Shown: positions 34,494-43,805, numbered from the stretch's first letter. The stretch is 64,000 nt of DNA from Nitrospirota bacterium (GCA_026387665.1 JAPLLG010000007.1:62001-126000); one strand, 5' to 3'. Notes: generated by a model not told the origin, from the letters alone. Numbers and translations: made by a program.

Positions 34494-36446
34494 ATGGCGA
34501 CACGACGACCCTCGAAAAAACAGGCTCCCAAGAAGCGGACAGCCGGACCAGCAGCCCGGACATCGAAGGCCCGCGCCAAAGTCAGCCCTGAGCTGACCAT
34601 CCAACCGGCGCCCGGCAAGCCCATTCTGATTACTGAGGTCGCCTTGCGCGACGGCCATCAGTCGCTCCTGGCCACGCGCATGCGGACAGAAGACATGCTG
34701 CCGATCGCCATGAAACTTGACGCCGTCGGCTACTGGTCGCTGGAGGTCTGGGGTGGCGCCACCTTCGATACCTGCCTGCGTTTCCTCAAAGAAGATCCCT
34801 GGGAACGGCTCCGCGCGTTACGCGCCGCCATGCCCAACACCAAGCTCCAAATGCTGCTCCGCGGACAGAACCTGGTCGGCTATCGGCACTATGCCGACGA
34901 TGTGCTGGAACGGTTCATCGAACGGTCCGCCGCCAATGGCATCGACGTCTTCCGCATTTTCGACGCGCTGAACGATATCCGCAACCTCGAACGGGCCATG
35001 CGGGAAGTGAAGGCCTGCGGAAAACATGTCGAAGCCGCCATCAGCTATACCATCAGTCCCGTCCACAGCATCGACCGGTTTGTGGACATGGCAAAAAAGC
35101 TGGAAGACTTGGGGACCAACACGCTCTGCATCAAAGACATGGCCGGACTCCTGGCGCCGCTCGACGCCTATCACCTCGTCCGCCGTATCAAAGCCGCGGT
35201 GAAGGTCCCGGTCCATTTACACTCGCACTACACTTCGGGTATGGCCTCGATGACCTCCCTGATGGCGATCCTGGGCGGTCTGGACATGCTGGATACCTCC
35301 ATCTCGCCCCTGGCTGGCGGCACCTCGCACCCGGCGACGGAAACCATGGTCGCCTCGCTGCGCAACACGCCGTACGATACAGGCCTGGACCTCGCCTCGT
35401 TCCTCCCGATCACCGAACATTTCCGCACCGTGCGCCGAAAGTATCGGCAGTTCGAAAGCGAGTTCACCGGAGTCGATGCCGAGATCCTCACCTCGCAGAT
35501 TCCCGGCGGCATGCTCTCGAATCTCGCGGCGCAACTGACCGAGCAAAATGCGCTCGATCGGATCAAAGAAGTCCTGGATGAAGTGCCGCGCGTCCGCAAG
35601 GACATGGGCTATCCCCCGCTCGTCACTCCGACCAGTCAGATCGTGGGCACCCAAGCCACACTCAACGTCCTGACGGGCGAGCGATACAAAGTCATTACCA
35701 CGGAAACGAAGAACTACTTCCTCGGACTCTACGGGCGGGCGCCTGGACCGGTCGATCTCGACATCATGGCCCGCGCGATCGGGAATGAACAGCCGATTAA
35801 AACAAGGCCGGCCGATCGGCTGGAGCCTGAACTTGAAGCCATCAAAAAAGACCTGCCAGCCTCGGCGACCACAGTGGAAGATCAGCTGTCCTTCACCCTC
35901 TTCCCTGCCATCGCGCGAGACTTTTTCGAAGCGCGAGAAAAGGGAGATCTGGCGCTGGCGCCGCTCGAGAGTTTCTCGCCCAGCGGGCCGGCCACGGCGA
36001 CAGAACTCCATTTGGCCCCCGCAGAATTCAACGTCACGGTCCACGGGGAAACCTACCATGTGAAGGTCTCAGGATCCGGGCGGAAGGTCGACGGGCGCAA
36101 ACCCTACTACATCCGGGTCAACGACAAACTCGAAGAGGTCTCGCTGGAACCGATCCAGGAGATTCTGGCCGGCGTGCCTGAAGCCCCCAACGCTGACACC
36201 AATGCCAAACGCAAACGGCCCAGGCCCTCCAAACCGGGCGACGTGGCCCCCCCGATGCCGGGGCGAGTCGTCAAAGTGCTGGTCGCGGTCGGCGCCGTAG
36301 TGAAGACCGGAACGCCCCTCCTGATCATCGAAGCCATGAAGATGGAAAGCCAGGTCCCGGCGCCGATCGACGGGACAGTCACCGCCATCCTGGTCGCCGA
36401 AGGAGACAACGTAAAGACGGATGAAACAGTCATCCAACTGGACTAG
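34494..36446 (+). CDS. pycB: Pyruvate carboxylase subunit B (carboxyltransferase and biotin carrier)
   Basis: The 650-residue subunit transfers CO2 from biotin to pyruvate. Residues 1-40 form a basic Lys/Pro/Ala-rich extension. The HMG-CoA-lyase-like TIM barrel starts at TEVALRDGHQSLLATR (metal-binding Asp, catalytic Lys and Arg further on), has the metal-site HLHSHYTSGMA, and is followed by the conserved domain. The biotinyl domain at the C terminus has EAMKMES with Lys616 as biotin site, and PPMPGRVVKV before it. The same layout occurs in 2-oxoglutarate carboxylase and the oxaloacetate decarboxylase alpha subunit, so substrate identity is inferred. It lies 54 bases after pycA and overlaps the next gene by 26 bases. 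Confidence 0.92.
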   Translation: MATRRPSKKQAPKKRTAGPAARTSKARAKVSPELTIQPAPGKPILITEVALRDGHQSLLATRMRTEDMLPIAMKLDAVGYWSLEVWGGATFDTCLRFLKEDPWERLRALRAAMPNTKLQMLLRGQNLVGYRHYADDVLERFIERSAANGIDVFRIFDALNDIRNLERAMREVKACGKHVEAAISYTISPVHSIDRFVDMAKKLEDLGTNTLCIKDMAGLLAPLDAYHLVRRIKAAVKVPVHLHSHYTSGMASMTSLMAILGGLDMLDTSISPLAGGTSHPATETMVASLRNTPYDTGLDLASFLPITEHFRTVRRKYRQFESEFTGVDAEILTSQIPGGMLSNLAAQLTEQNALDRIKEVLDEVPRVRKDMGYPPLVTPTSQIVGTQATLNVLTGERYKVITTETKNYFLGLYGRAPGPVDLDIMARAIGNEQPIKTRPADRLEPELEAIKKDLPASATTVEDQLSFTLFPAIARDFFEAREKGDLALAPLESFSPSGPATATELHLAPAEFNVTVHGETYHVKVSGSGRKVDGRKPYYIRVNDKLEEVSLEPIQEILAGVPEAPNADTNAKRKRPRPSKPGDVAPPMPGRVVKVLVAVGAVVKTGTPLLIIEAMKMESQVPAPIDGTVTAILVAEGDNVKTDETVIQLD

Positions 36447-37413
36447 TTCTCGCTCCGACAGCCCGGCGCTGCCACCTCGTTGCTCTCGCGCCCGGCTCCT
36501 CACCTCGCTCATAGGCCTGTCGCTCATGCTGACTGCTTGCACGTCGACTCCTCCCCTGCCTCCGTGGTTCGACGCCCTCGGACGACTCCCGATCAAGACT
36601 GTCACGGTCCTCGATCAACGCATCGCCTACCTCGACCAGGGACAGGGACCGCCCGTCATCCTCCTCCATGGATTCGGGGGCTCGATGTGGCAATGGGAAC
36701 ATCAGCAAGCGGCCCTCTCCGCCCATTTCCGCGTCATCACGCCAGACCTGGTCGGGGCAGGGCTCTCCGACAAACCGGCCATCGAATACCGCCCGGATCA
36801 ATTACTGGAATATCTCGTGGACTTCATGGACGCACTCCAGATTCCCCAGGCCAGCATCGTAGGCAACAGCATGGGAGGAGGACTCGCCATCGGGCTCGCC
36901 CTCGACCACCCGACCAGGGTCTCACAGCTCATCCTCATCGACGGACTCCCGGCGCACGTGATGGAGCACCTGGTCAGTCCCTCGATTCGCCGCGCCTTGA
37001 CGACCAGCGCCCCCTCCTGGCTGGTCTCCTTCGGCAATTGGCTCTTCGGAAGTTTCATGCTGGAGTCCACCATGCGTGAATTCGTCTACGACCCGGCCCT
37101 CTTGACCCCGGCGGTATTGGACCGGTCCAACCGCAACCGCCAACAGCCAGGACTCTTCCGGGCTTTGCTGACCGTCGGCGCCAATCTCCCGCTCTGGGAA
37201 GAACGATTCGCGCCGCGCATCGGAACAATCACGCACCGCACGATGATTATCTGGGGCGAGGAAGACCGCGTATTCCCCATCCAGGCTGGCGATCAGCTCC
37301 ATCGCACCATTGCCGGCTCGATCTTCGTCATCATCCCCAAGGCAGGACATATTCCACAATGGGAACAACCGGAGTTGGTCAACCAGGCACTGATCACATT
37401 TTTACAACCGTAG
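36421..37413 (+). CDS. Lipoprotein alpha/beta hydrolase
   Basis: The 330-residue protein has a basic tail, a hydrophobic segment and lipobox SLMLTACTST, so it should be anchored to a membrane with the catalytic domain in the periplasm. The alpha/beta-hydrolase fold shows the oxyanion HGFGG, nucleophile Ser in GNSMGGG, Asp in GEEDRVFP and His in AGHIPQWEQP. The substrate is unknown (esters, lactones or peroxides are candidates). Its start overlaps the pycB end by 26 bases, so it is translated from the same mRNA. An alternative start within the first 30 residues is possible. Confidence 0.88.
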   Translation: MKQSSNWTSSRSDSPALPPRCSRARLLTSLIGLSLMLTACTSTPPLPPWFDALGRLPIKTVTVLDQRIAYLDQGQGPPVILLHGFGGSMWQWEHQQAALSAHFRVITPDLVGAGLSDKPAIEYRPDQLLEYLVDFMDALQIPQASIVGNSMGGGLAIGLALDHPTRVSQLILIDGLPAHVMEHLVSPSIRRALTTSAPSWLVSFGNWLFGSFMLESTMREFVYDPALLTPAVLDRSNRNRQQPGLFRALLTVGANLPLWEERFAPRIGTITHRTMIIWGEEDRVFPIQAGDQLHRTIAGSIFVIIPKAGHIPQWEQPELVNQALITFLQP

Positions 37414-37479
37414 CCCACACGCGCAAACGACCCTATATCTTGCTAAAATGGTCGCCGTCGCCTCACTAAGGAACATATT

Positions 37480-38145
37480 ATGAGAGCAGCACATCGCACC
37501 CTCCTCGGCGCCACAGTCTGCCTGACGCTCGGACTCACCGGATGCGGAAGCACCGGTAGCTTCAGCGAAACCAGCTTCCTCTACAAGAACTTCACGATCG
37601 CCGATGGCAGCACCATGGCTGGCGAAGGCCATACGGTCCTCTTCAAGGGAGCTCCCCTATCCCTCTCAGGAACCGGCATCAAAGTTGGCGACCCCATCCG
37701 GGAGGTGAAACTGACACAGACGGACCTCACGCTCATCAACATCATCGACACGAAGGGCAAGGGCAAGGTCCGGATCATCAGCGTCGTGCCATCGCTCGAC
37801 ACCAAAGTCTGCGAACAACAGACCCATTATTTGAGCGAGAGGAACAAAGGCCTCGACAAGATGATCGAGCTGATCACCATCAGCATCGATACACCGTTTG
37901 CCCAAAAACGGTTCGCAGAGGAAGCCCATATCACCAATGTGACCTTCCTCTCGGACTACCGAGGCGCCGACTTTGGGAAAACCTATGGTCTCTTCTTGAA
38001 GGATCCCCATATCCTGGCGCGCACCGTCATGGTCATCGATGCCCACAACAACGTGCGTCATCTGCAAATCACGCCAGAGCTGGCCCAACTGCCGGACCTG
38101 GACGAGGCCTTCGCTGTGGCCAAATCGTTGATCACGGCAAACTAA
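37480..38145 (+). CDS. tpx: Lipoprotein thiol peroxidase (Tpx-type) lacking the resolving Cys
   Basis: The 221-residue peroxiredoxin reduces peroxides through a cysteine thiol. It begins with a lipoprotein signal ending LTGC (Cys22), so it should be on the periplasmic side of a membrane. The peroxidatic Cys111 lies in VPSLDTKVCEQQT, the Tpx signature, with the Pro, Thr and later Arg expected. Other Tpx enzymes have the resolving Cys in a RFC motif near KRFCxAE, here KRFAEEA. Only three Cys exist, and two of them lie in the signal region. It must work as a one-Cys enzyme or use an outside thiol. A -10-like TAAAAT lies upstream. Confidence 0.88.
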   Translation: MRAAHRTLLGATVCLTLGLTGCGSTGSFSETSFLYKNFTIADGSTMAGEGHTVLFKGAPLSLSGTGIKVGDPIREVKLTQTDLTLINIIDTKGKGKVRIISVVPSLDTKVCEQQTHYLSERNKGLDKMIELITISIDTPFAQKRFAEEAHITNVTFLSDYRGADFGKTYGLFLKDPHILARTVMVIDAHNNVRHLQITPELAQLPDLDEAFAVAKSLITAN

Positions 38146-38179
38146 CCGTCGCCAGGTCGAACGAGGGAGAAATATCCGC

Positions 38180-38848
38180 ATGTCGTTCTCTGACCATCTC
38201 CGCAAGCTGGTGCAATCCACCTGGGACGAACAACTCACCCATCCCTTCGTCGTTGCGCTCGGCAAGGGCACCTTGCCCGAGCGCAAATTCAAATATTACA
38301 TTCTTCAAGATGCGAGGTTCCTCGGCGACCTCTCCCGCGTCTTCGCGGCCGGAGCCCTCAGAGCGCCAGACTCCGATAGCGCGCTGCGCTTCGCCAAACT
38401 CGCAGAGGAAACCATTACTGTCGAGCGAAGCCTCCACGAGAACTATGGGAAGCGCTGGAAAATGACGGCGAAAGAAGTGTCCTCCGTGCCCATGGCACCG
38501 ACGAACTATGCCTACACCAGGCACATGCTCACCGTCGCTCATACTGGCTCGGCGGCAGAAATCACGGTCGTCGCCCTCCCCTGCGCCTGGATCTATTACG
38601 TCGTAGGGCAGCATTTACTAAAGAACGGACCGCCGTCCAAGAAACATCCCTATCGCGACTGGCTCATGCTCTATGCCTCGCCGGAGTTCGCCGAGGTGCA
38701 GGAATGGATGCGAGCGAAAGTGGACCAGTGGGCCAAGACCGCGGGCAAGGAAGAGAAACGGCGGATGGAAGAATCGTTCGTGATCAGCTCGAGATATGAG
38801 TGGATGTTTTGGGAGATGGCCTGGAAGGAAGAAGAGTGGCCGGTGTGA
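38180..38848 (+). CDS. tenA: TenA-family thiaminase II / aminopyrimidine aminohydrolase
   Basis: TenA hydrolyses thiamine or salvages aminomethylpyrimidine for thiamine synthesis. The 222-residue length fits. Key residues known from the Bacillus enzyme are in place: Asp44 (YYILQDARFL), Cys135 (VALPCAWIYY) and Glu207 (SSRYEWMFWEMA). It therefore looks active, not a pseudo-TenA. ATG 38180 has GAGGGAG upstream. Thiamine kinase thiD lies 1.4 kb downstream on the same strand, with an unrelated exported-protein gene in between. The two enzymes share the pyrimidine pathway. Confidence 0.92.
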   Translation: MSFSDHLRKLVQSTWDEQLTHPFVVALGKGTLPERKFKYYILQDARFLGDLSRVFAAGALRAPDSDSALRFAKLAEETITVERSLHENYGKRWKMTAKEVSSVPMAPTNYAYTRHMLTVAHTGSAAEITVVALPCAWIYYVVGQHLLKNGPPSKKHPYRDWLMLYASPEFAEVQEWMRAKVDQWAKTAGKEEKRRMEESFVISSRYEWMFWEMAWKEEEWPV

Positions 38849-39240
38849 AGAGAGAGCGGGCCGTGGCCGGGAAGCTCTCTCCGCTCGCAGCCACAGAGCG
38901 CCGTTGGCCGCTCGATGCTACGCTGCGCTTGGCGCCGAAAACTAGCGACACCGTCGCGCCGGTGTCGCGTCGAACATTCGTCGCCACTGCCTGCGGCAGA
39001 CGCGACAGCCAGCATGAGCGGTCACCCAACGGCGCTCTGATCACGCTCCGTGAGCCTCCCAGCCCTGGCCCTAAATAAACACCGGCCGAGAGAAAGAGAA
39101 CGTGAAGAAAAGGGAGCAGTCAAAAACAGGCAGCAAGGCCGTGGTTGCTAGGCTCGTCCTGCTGGACAGGCTTGGCCTGCTGAGTATAATGTGCGCTAGT
39201 GATGAATCGATTGTCTGCCTCAAAGGATAGCTCCACCGGA
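38849..39240. other. 392-base gap with a long imperfect palindrome and a -10 box
   Basis: I find no convincing gene here. The first part (38896-39037) is a long palindrome listed separately. Near the end, TATAAT at 39185-39190 is a clear -10 box with only a weak -35 (CTGGAC) 17 bases before it. It would start transcription near 39197. The remaining sequence is unremarkable. Confidence 0.5.
38896..39037. repeat. Long imperfect palindrome with perfect central hairpin
   Basis: The left end GAGCGCCGTTGG (38896-38907) pairs with CCAACGGCGCTC at the right end (39026-39037), and a central GCGACACCG/CGGTGTCGC hairpin (38945-38968) has a 6-base loop. Between them the two halves are similar but interrupted. 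It starts about 47 bases past the tenA stop and could be another member of the genome-specific palindromic repeats. Confidence 0.6.
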
Positions 39241-40248
39241 ATGAATCGTTTCCTGATCACGATCCTGCTTGCCATCGCTATGCTCTGGGCATTTCCAGCG
39301 CGGGCTGCCTCGCCTTACGAGGAGAGTCTGAAGCAACTGGCGGAGGGGGTGGTGGCCGAGGCCTTAAAAGCGAAAAAAGAACGGCTGGCGGTGCTGGACT
39401 TTATGGACGCCAAAGGCACAGTCACGCCGATTGGGCAATTTCTGGCAGAGGAGTTGAGCACGCAGATTCTGCTCGCAGGCGAGAGGAAAGTCGTAGATCG
39501 AACGCTGTCGAGCGCCACGCTGAAGAAATTGAACATCACGCAACTCGACCCGGCTCAAGTCAAAGTGATCGAACGGGCGGCCAAGATGTTGCATGCCGAT
39601 GTCTTTGTGACCGGCTCGTACTCTGAGTCGCCGGGCGAATTTCGAGTGGTCATGAAACTGCTCAACCCCAGCACCCTCCAGTCGCTGGGCGCCGCACGCG
39701 GCACGGTTCCCAAAGCCGGCCCGCTGGCTGAACTGGTCAGAGAGGTGAACAAACCCCCTGTCGTGAAGATCGATCCGTTCGCCAAATTGGCCCCGCCTCC
39801 CGGTCTGGGCTTCCACCGCAACAACCAGTATCAGCTGGTCGTGACAGCCCTGCACAAGCGGGACAAACAAGTCACAATCGATCTCACGATCGAGAATACA
39901 TCCTCCCGCGACATCAAGGTGGTCTGCCTGTTGCAAGACACCCGGCTCGAAGATGCCCAGGGCGCGCAATGGAATCTGGAAGTGGAACACAACCGCGAAG
40001 GCCTCTGCATACGTGGCATCGAACTCGCTCCCAGAAAAAAAGACCGGGCCGTGCTGACATTCTCGGCCCCGCCGGATGCAGACGGGAGCCAGCTTATCTT
40101 TCATTACGCAAACGGACACCCGTTCATCTTTCATTATCACGAAAAATCGCCCAGGCTGGATGCCCAGTTCTCCATCGAAGGCCTCACCGTCGAACCGGCT
40201 GAAGCCCCTCCAGCCGCACCCAATACGACACCACCACCGTCCAATTGA
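39241..40248 (+). CDS. Exported protein with FlgO/CsgG-like N-terminal domain
   Basis: The 335-residue product from ATG 39241 has a clean signal peptide ([22 protein letters not shown]). Residues 25-150 ([51 protein letters not shown]...DVFVTGSY) resemble FlgO/CsgG-like lipoprotein domains that act at the outer membrane. The second half is beta-rich, and the last 15 residues are Pro-rich. An earlier GTG/ATG at 39199/39202 is possible, but the signal peptide and a TATAAT at 39185 favour 39241. It sits 7 bases upstream of thiD. Its role is unknown. Confidence 0.8.
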   Translation: MNRFLITILLAIAMLWAFPARAASPYEESLKQLAEGVVAEALKAKKERLAVLDFMDAKGTVTPIGQFLAEELSTQILLAGERKVVDRTLSSATLKKLNITQLDPAQVKVIERAAKMLHADVFVTGSYSESPGEFRVVMKLLNPSTLQSLGAARGTVPKAGPLAELVREVNKPPVVKIDPFAKLAPPPGLGFHRNNQYQLVVTALHKRDKQVTIDLTIENTSSRDIKVVCLLQDTRLEDAQGAQWNLEVEHNREGLCIRGIELAPRKKDRAVLTFSAPPDADGSQLIFHYANGHPFIFHYHEKSPRLDAQFSIEGLTVEPAEAPPAAPNTTPPPSN

Positions 40249-40255
40249 TAGGCCC

Positions 40256-41059
40256 ATGAACACATCATCGATCAAACAAGTCTTGACCATTGCCGGCTCC
40301 GATTCCGGTGGAGGCGCGGGCATCCAAGCCGATATCAAAGCCATGTCAGCCAACGGCGTCTTTGCCATGTCGGTGATTACCGCCGTCACCGCGCAGAATA
40401 CGGAAGAGGTCACCGACGTCTTCGAGTTGCCGACCTCGATCATCGCGGCGCAAATCGACGCAGTCTTTGACGATTTCGACGTCGCCGCGGTGAAAACAGG
40501 CATGCTCTCCTCGACCGCCATCGTCGAGATCGTCGCGAAACTCCTGAAGCCCCAGAATGTCACAAATCTCGTCGTGGACCCGGTGATGATTTCGAAGACC
40601 GGCCGGGCGCTGCTCAAACCGGAAGCGATCGACGCCATGAAAAAGCAGCTCTTCCCCTTGGCGCTGCTCGTCACGCCGAACATCCATGAGGCGCAGCAAC
40701 TGTCCGGCATCGAGATCAAGACGCTCGCGGACGCGCGCCGCGCCGCCAAAATCATCCACGGGTTCGGCTGCAAACAGGTGTTGATCAAGGGCGGCCATTT
40801 ACTGGCGGAACGGGCCACCGACCTGCTCTATGACGGCCGGTTCTTCAATGTGTTCAAGGGAGAATTCATCGACACTCCTCACACGCATGGCACCGGCTGC
40901 ACGCTTGCCTCGGCCATCGCCGCCCATCTCGCGCGAGGCAAATCCGTGAACGATGCGGTTCAATCGGCCAAGACCTATCTCACCGAGGCCATCCGCCATA
41001 GTTTGGCGATCGGCCACGGAACGGGGCCGACAAATCATTTCTACTTCCTCCAGACATAG
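40256..41059 (+). CDS. thiD: Hydroxymethylpyrimidine/phosphomethylpyrimidine kinase
   Basis: ThiD phosphorylates HMP and HMP-phosphate for thiamine synthesis. The 267-residue product has the ribokinase-fold motifs: [18 protein letters not shown] near residues 11-28, and the anion-hole signature [18 protein letters not shown] near 207-224 with catalytic Cys. There is no fused ThiE or TenA domain. It lies 7 bases after the exported-protein gene. The TAG stop shares its G with the first base of repeat copy B. Confidence 0.95.
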   Translation: MNTSSIKQVLTIAGSDSGGGAGIQADIKAMSANGVFAMSVITAVTAQNTEEVTDVFELPTSIIAAQIDAVFDDFDVAAVKTGMLSSTAIVEIVAKLLKPQNVTNLVVDPVMISKTGRALLKPEAIDAMKKQLFPLALLVTPNIHEAQQLSGIEIKTLADARRAAKIIHGFGCKQVLIKGGHLLAERATDLLYDGRFFNVFKGEFIDTPHTHGTGCTLASAIAAHLARGKSVNDAVQSAKTYLTEAIRHSLAIGHGTGPTNHFYFLQT

Positions 41060-41184
41060 CAGGATGCTGAAAAAGTCCGCCAGCGTCGTTCTCGCATCGT
41101 TCAGACCCTCAACGTACCCTAAAGGGTACGCCTCGGGCCTTCACTCGCTGCGGCCTTGCTGGACGGCCTTTTTGAGCATCCTGC
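41059..41184 (+). repeat. 126-bp palindromic 3' end element, copy B
   Basis: The head GCAGGATGCTGAAAAAG pairs with the tail CTTTTTGAGCATCCTGC, again with a single G opposite G at position 11. The centre is CGTACCC TAAA GGGTACG. It follows thiD in the same orientation and separates it from the next, codirectional gene. Confidence 0.9.
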
Positions 41185-41272
41185 GAGAATGTTTTCCAGT
41201 CGTGCCTCACATGCAAACCATCAAAATTTTCGCATACCACCATAGCTTTCAGCATTCTGCTAGGAGGACTCC

Positions 41273-42553
41273 ATGAGCCGTTTCAGTTGTCGCCCACTAG
41301 GCTTTCTGGTCACAGGATTTAGCTGGCTCCTGCTTGCCGCTCTGATGGGATTCGCCATCCTGATTGGATTAGTCCATGGCACGCCACTGCCCTCCTGGCT
41401 AAAACTGGTCCATGTGCATGCCACCCTCATCGGCGGCATCCTCCAACTGATGGTCGGCGGATTGCTCGCCTCCCAGTCCCATAGTGCCCAAGGCGACCGA
41501 ACCCCGTCCGGCTCGCATCTACTGCTCTTCATAACCCTGAACGCCGCAACGGCAGCGTTGCTCGTGGGATTCGGACTCGGGGACATGAGGATCGTCGGCC
41601 TGGCAGGGATCGTGGTGACTGGGGCAATCCTCTCCCTCGCCTCGACCGCCTGGCAATACACACGGCAACGCCGCACTGAGCCAGCCAGTCCCTCCTGGCT
41701 CTATCGATTCTCACTCCTCGCCTTGCTCGCAGGATTAGCGCTGGGCGCCGCGATGGCCTTCCGCTTCATGCCGGAATTCTATGCCCATGCGCGTCTGCTG
41801 CACCTGCATATCATTCTGTTGGGATTCGTCACACTGGCCATCATCGGCCTCACGCATCGCCTCCTGCCGATCATCCTGCATGCCGAGCTCTACAGCCCAC
41901 GACTGGCCACACTCGTCATGAGACTGCTGCCAGTCGGCTTTGCCGTCTTGATCGGTGGGTTTATCACCTCGTCCCTCCAGCTTGAACTCGCGGTCGGGGG
42001 GCTGCTCGTCATCAGCATCGGCCTCTATGCCTATAACCTCCTACGCACCTGGATCGGCTCAGGCCAGCCGGGAAATGCCGCCTCCGACCACCTCCTGGTC
42101 GCGACATTTTTCCTGGTCCTCACCATGATCATGGGGGTCCTCGTCGGGACCAACGCATTCCCCCAGTTGCCGATACTGCCGTTTGGGTCCTTGCACCTCG
42201 CGGCCTATACCCACATGGCCTTGATCGGATTTATCCTGCAGACCGTCGTGGGGGCCTTGTCCTATGGCATTCCTGAAATGCTGGTGACCAGCCGAGTCTC
42301 CAGCAAGAAGAAACAGGGGCCCTATCGGACTCAACTCACCGACATCATGAACCGGTGGCGAACCGTTCAACTGACGGGATTGAGTTTGGGGACGATGGGC
42401 TTCGGCCTGCTGGCTGCGATGACCTGGAACTTCTCTCTCACTTCACTCTCCATTCAGATCGCGACGTGGGTCACCGTTGGCCTGCTCCTGGGCAGCTTGA
42501 CCCTCTTTACGGCCAAACTCGCCTGGGCTTTGGGAGCCAGGCCTTCCGACTAA
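41273..42553 (+). CDS. His-rich multi-pass membrane protein
   Basis: The 426-residue protein has about 12 membrane segments. Conserved-looking His residues sit inside helices in HVHATL, HLHIILLGFVTL, HRLLPIILH and HLAAYTHMALIGF. Histidines of this kind ligate haem or copper in NnrS and in the subunit-I family of cbb3-type and other haem-copper oxidases. I cannot decide between those families. It starts at ATG 41273 with TAGGAGG upstream. The hydrolase gene follows 11 bases later. A role in respiration, NO or haem handling is possible but not shown. Confidence 0.75.
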   Translation: MSRFSCRPLGFLVTGFSWLLLAALMGFAILIGLVHGTPLPSWLKLVHVHATLIGGILQLMVGGLLASQSHSAQGDRTPSGSHLLLFITLNAATAALLVGFGLGDMRIVGLAGIVVTGAILSLASTAWQYTRQRRTEPASPSWLYRFSLLALLAGLALGAAMAFRFMPEFYAHARLLHLHIILLGFVTLAIIGLTHRLLPIILHAELYSPRLATLVMRLLPVGFAVLIGGFITSSLQLELAVGGLLVISIGLYAYNLLRTWIGSGQPGNAASDHLLVATFFLVLTMIMGVLVGTNAFPQLPILPFGSLHLAAYTHMALIGFILQTVVGALSYGIPEMLVTSRVSSKKKQGPYRTQLTDIMNRWRTVQLTGLSLGTMGFGLLAAMTWNFSLTSLSIQIATWVTVGLLLGSLTLFTAKLAWALGARPSD

Positions 42554-42564
42554 TCGCCCCGCCC

Positions 42565-43338
42565 ATGGAAGAAGCCCTAACCTTTCGCGATCCTCAAGGT
42601 CACAGCGTTGCTGCAATCCTAAGCAGGCCTGAGAAACCAACAACAAGTCTCGCCCTCCTGTGCCACGGCTTTCTCTCCGGCAAAAACAGCACGACGAACA
42701 AGACCTTGACCCGCCTCCTAAACGAACAGGGCCTGGCAATCTTTCGATTCGATTTTTTCGGTCAAGGAGAGAGCGAGGGACCGTTCGAAGCCATCACGAC
42801 AACGCTGGCGATACAGCAAACCCTGGCGGCCCTAGATCTGATGATCGCCAGGGGCTATGACAAGATCGGGCTCGTAGGCTCAAGCTTTGGAGGACTCGTC
42901 GCCATCCTCACGGCAGCCCAGCGTCGCGACATCGCCTGCCTGGCCCTCAAATGTCCCGTGGTAGATTTCGCGGAAGAACTGCTCATCACGTTCGGCCCTG
43001 AAGAGCTGGCTCGCTGGCAAGCCACGGACACGATCCCGAATATCATGGGAGGCACTGAGCGGATCAGACTGCGGTACGGTTTCTACGAAGACTGTCTCAA
43101 CCACATTGCCTATGGACCGGCCGAACGGATCACCGTACCCACATTGATCGTGCAGGGCGAGCAGGACGAATGTGTCCCCCTCCATCAAAGTCGGCGATTG
43201 CACGACGTACTGAGAGGCCCGAAACGGCTGGATCTCCTGCCAGGCGCCGATCACCAGTTCACGCGCGGGGAAGATTTCCGCCAGATGACCACATCGATCG
43301 GCGAGTGGCTCGTGAGCCATCTCTCGACCGAGACCTAG
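42565..43338 (+). CDS. Alpha/beta hydrolase
   Basis: The 257-residue cytoplasmic hydrolase has the nucleophile Ser in VGSSFGG, the acid Asp in GEQDECV and the base His in GADHQFTR. The oxyanion-hole HGF motif sits near residue 31 and FDFFGQGES near residue 65. The fold resembles serine aminopeptidase/S9-type and short-chain esterase-type hydrolases. The substrate is unknown. Its start (ATG 42565) is 11 bases after the membrane-protein gene and the next gene starts 4 bases after it, so the three form one operon. Confidence 0.88.
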   Translation: MEEALTFRDPQGHSVAAILSRPEKPTTSLALLCHGFLSGKNSTTNKTLTRLLNEQGLAIFRFDFFGQGESEGPFEAITTTLAIQQTLAALDLMIARGYDKIGLVGSSFGGLVAILTAAQRRDIACLALKCPVVDFAEELLITFGPEELARWQATDTIPNIMGGTERIRLRYGFYEDCLNHIAYGPAERITVPTLIVQGEQDECVPLHQSRRLHDVLRGPKRLDLLPGADHQFTRGEDFRQMTTSIGEWLVSHLSTET

Positions 43339-43342
43339 CGGC

Positions 43343-43792
43343 ATGATGACCGAAAACCGCCAACAAGTCCTGACGACTCTGTACCCTCTCTACAAAAAAG
43401 AAGTCTACGCACGCCGTGGACAGATGATCTGGCTCACTGCCTTCGGTTCACTCGGCTCGATCGCGATGTTATGCGCGCTCATTTTGAGCCCAGAAAAAGA
43501 TCAGCTGACCTCCCTCGAAACCCTGCTCATCGGACTCGCAAGCTTGCTCTGGTGTGGACTGATTTGTTCACTGATCCTCCAGCAACAATACCGCCACCGG
43601 CAGGCCAAGCAAATCCTGATTCAACTCGAACAGACGCTGCGATTATACGAAGAAGGATTATTTCTGGAACATCAGGCTCTCTATCCAGAAGGGTGGAAGA
43701 CCGCCTGGCTACGCGACCGAACGGGACGACTCTACTTCACGACACTTGGCCTGCTGACAGCGTTATTCCTCCTCGCCCTCCTCTTCCCCTGA
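43343..43792 (+). CDS. Small membrane protein of unknown function
   Basis: The 149-residue protein has two hydrophobic segments near residues 29-47 and 58-78 and a third at the C-terminal end (130-149). A basic and polar loop of about 50 residues lies between the second and third. It has no motif I know. It begins 4 bases after the hydrolase gene. Its TGA stop is followed directly by CAGG, then by a GCTGAACGATGAAC-type palindromic array. Confidence 0.7.
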   Translation: MMTENRQQVLTTLYPLYKKEVYARRGQMIWLTAFGSLGSIAMLCALILSPEKDQLTSLETLLIGLASLLWCGLICSLILQQQYRHRQAKQILIQLEQTLRLYEEGLFLEHQALYPEGWKTAWLRDRTGRLYFTTLGLLTALFLLALLFP

Positions 43793-43805
43793 CAGGCTAA
43801 GGGGA

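Noticed and set aside
38800-39078. Reading frame after tenA that gives a 92-residue product
   Set aside because: It has no ribosome site, overlaps tenA, and consists largely of the long palindrome at 38896-39037; codon pattern is not like neighbouring genes.
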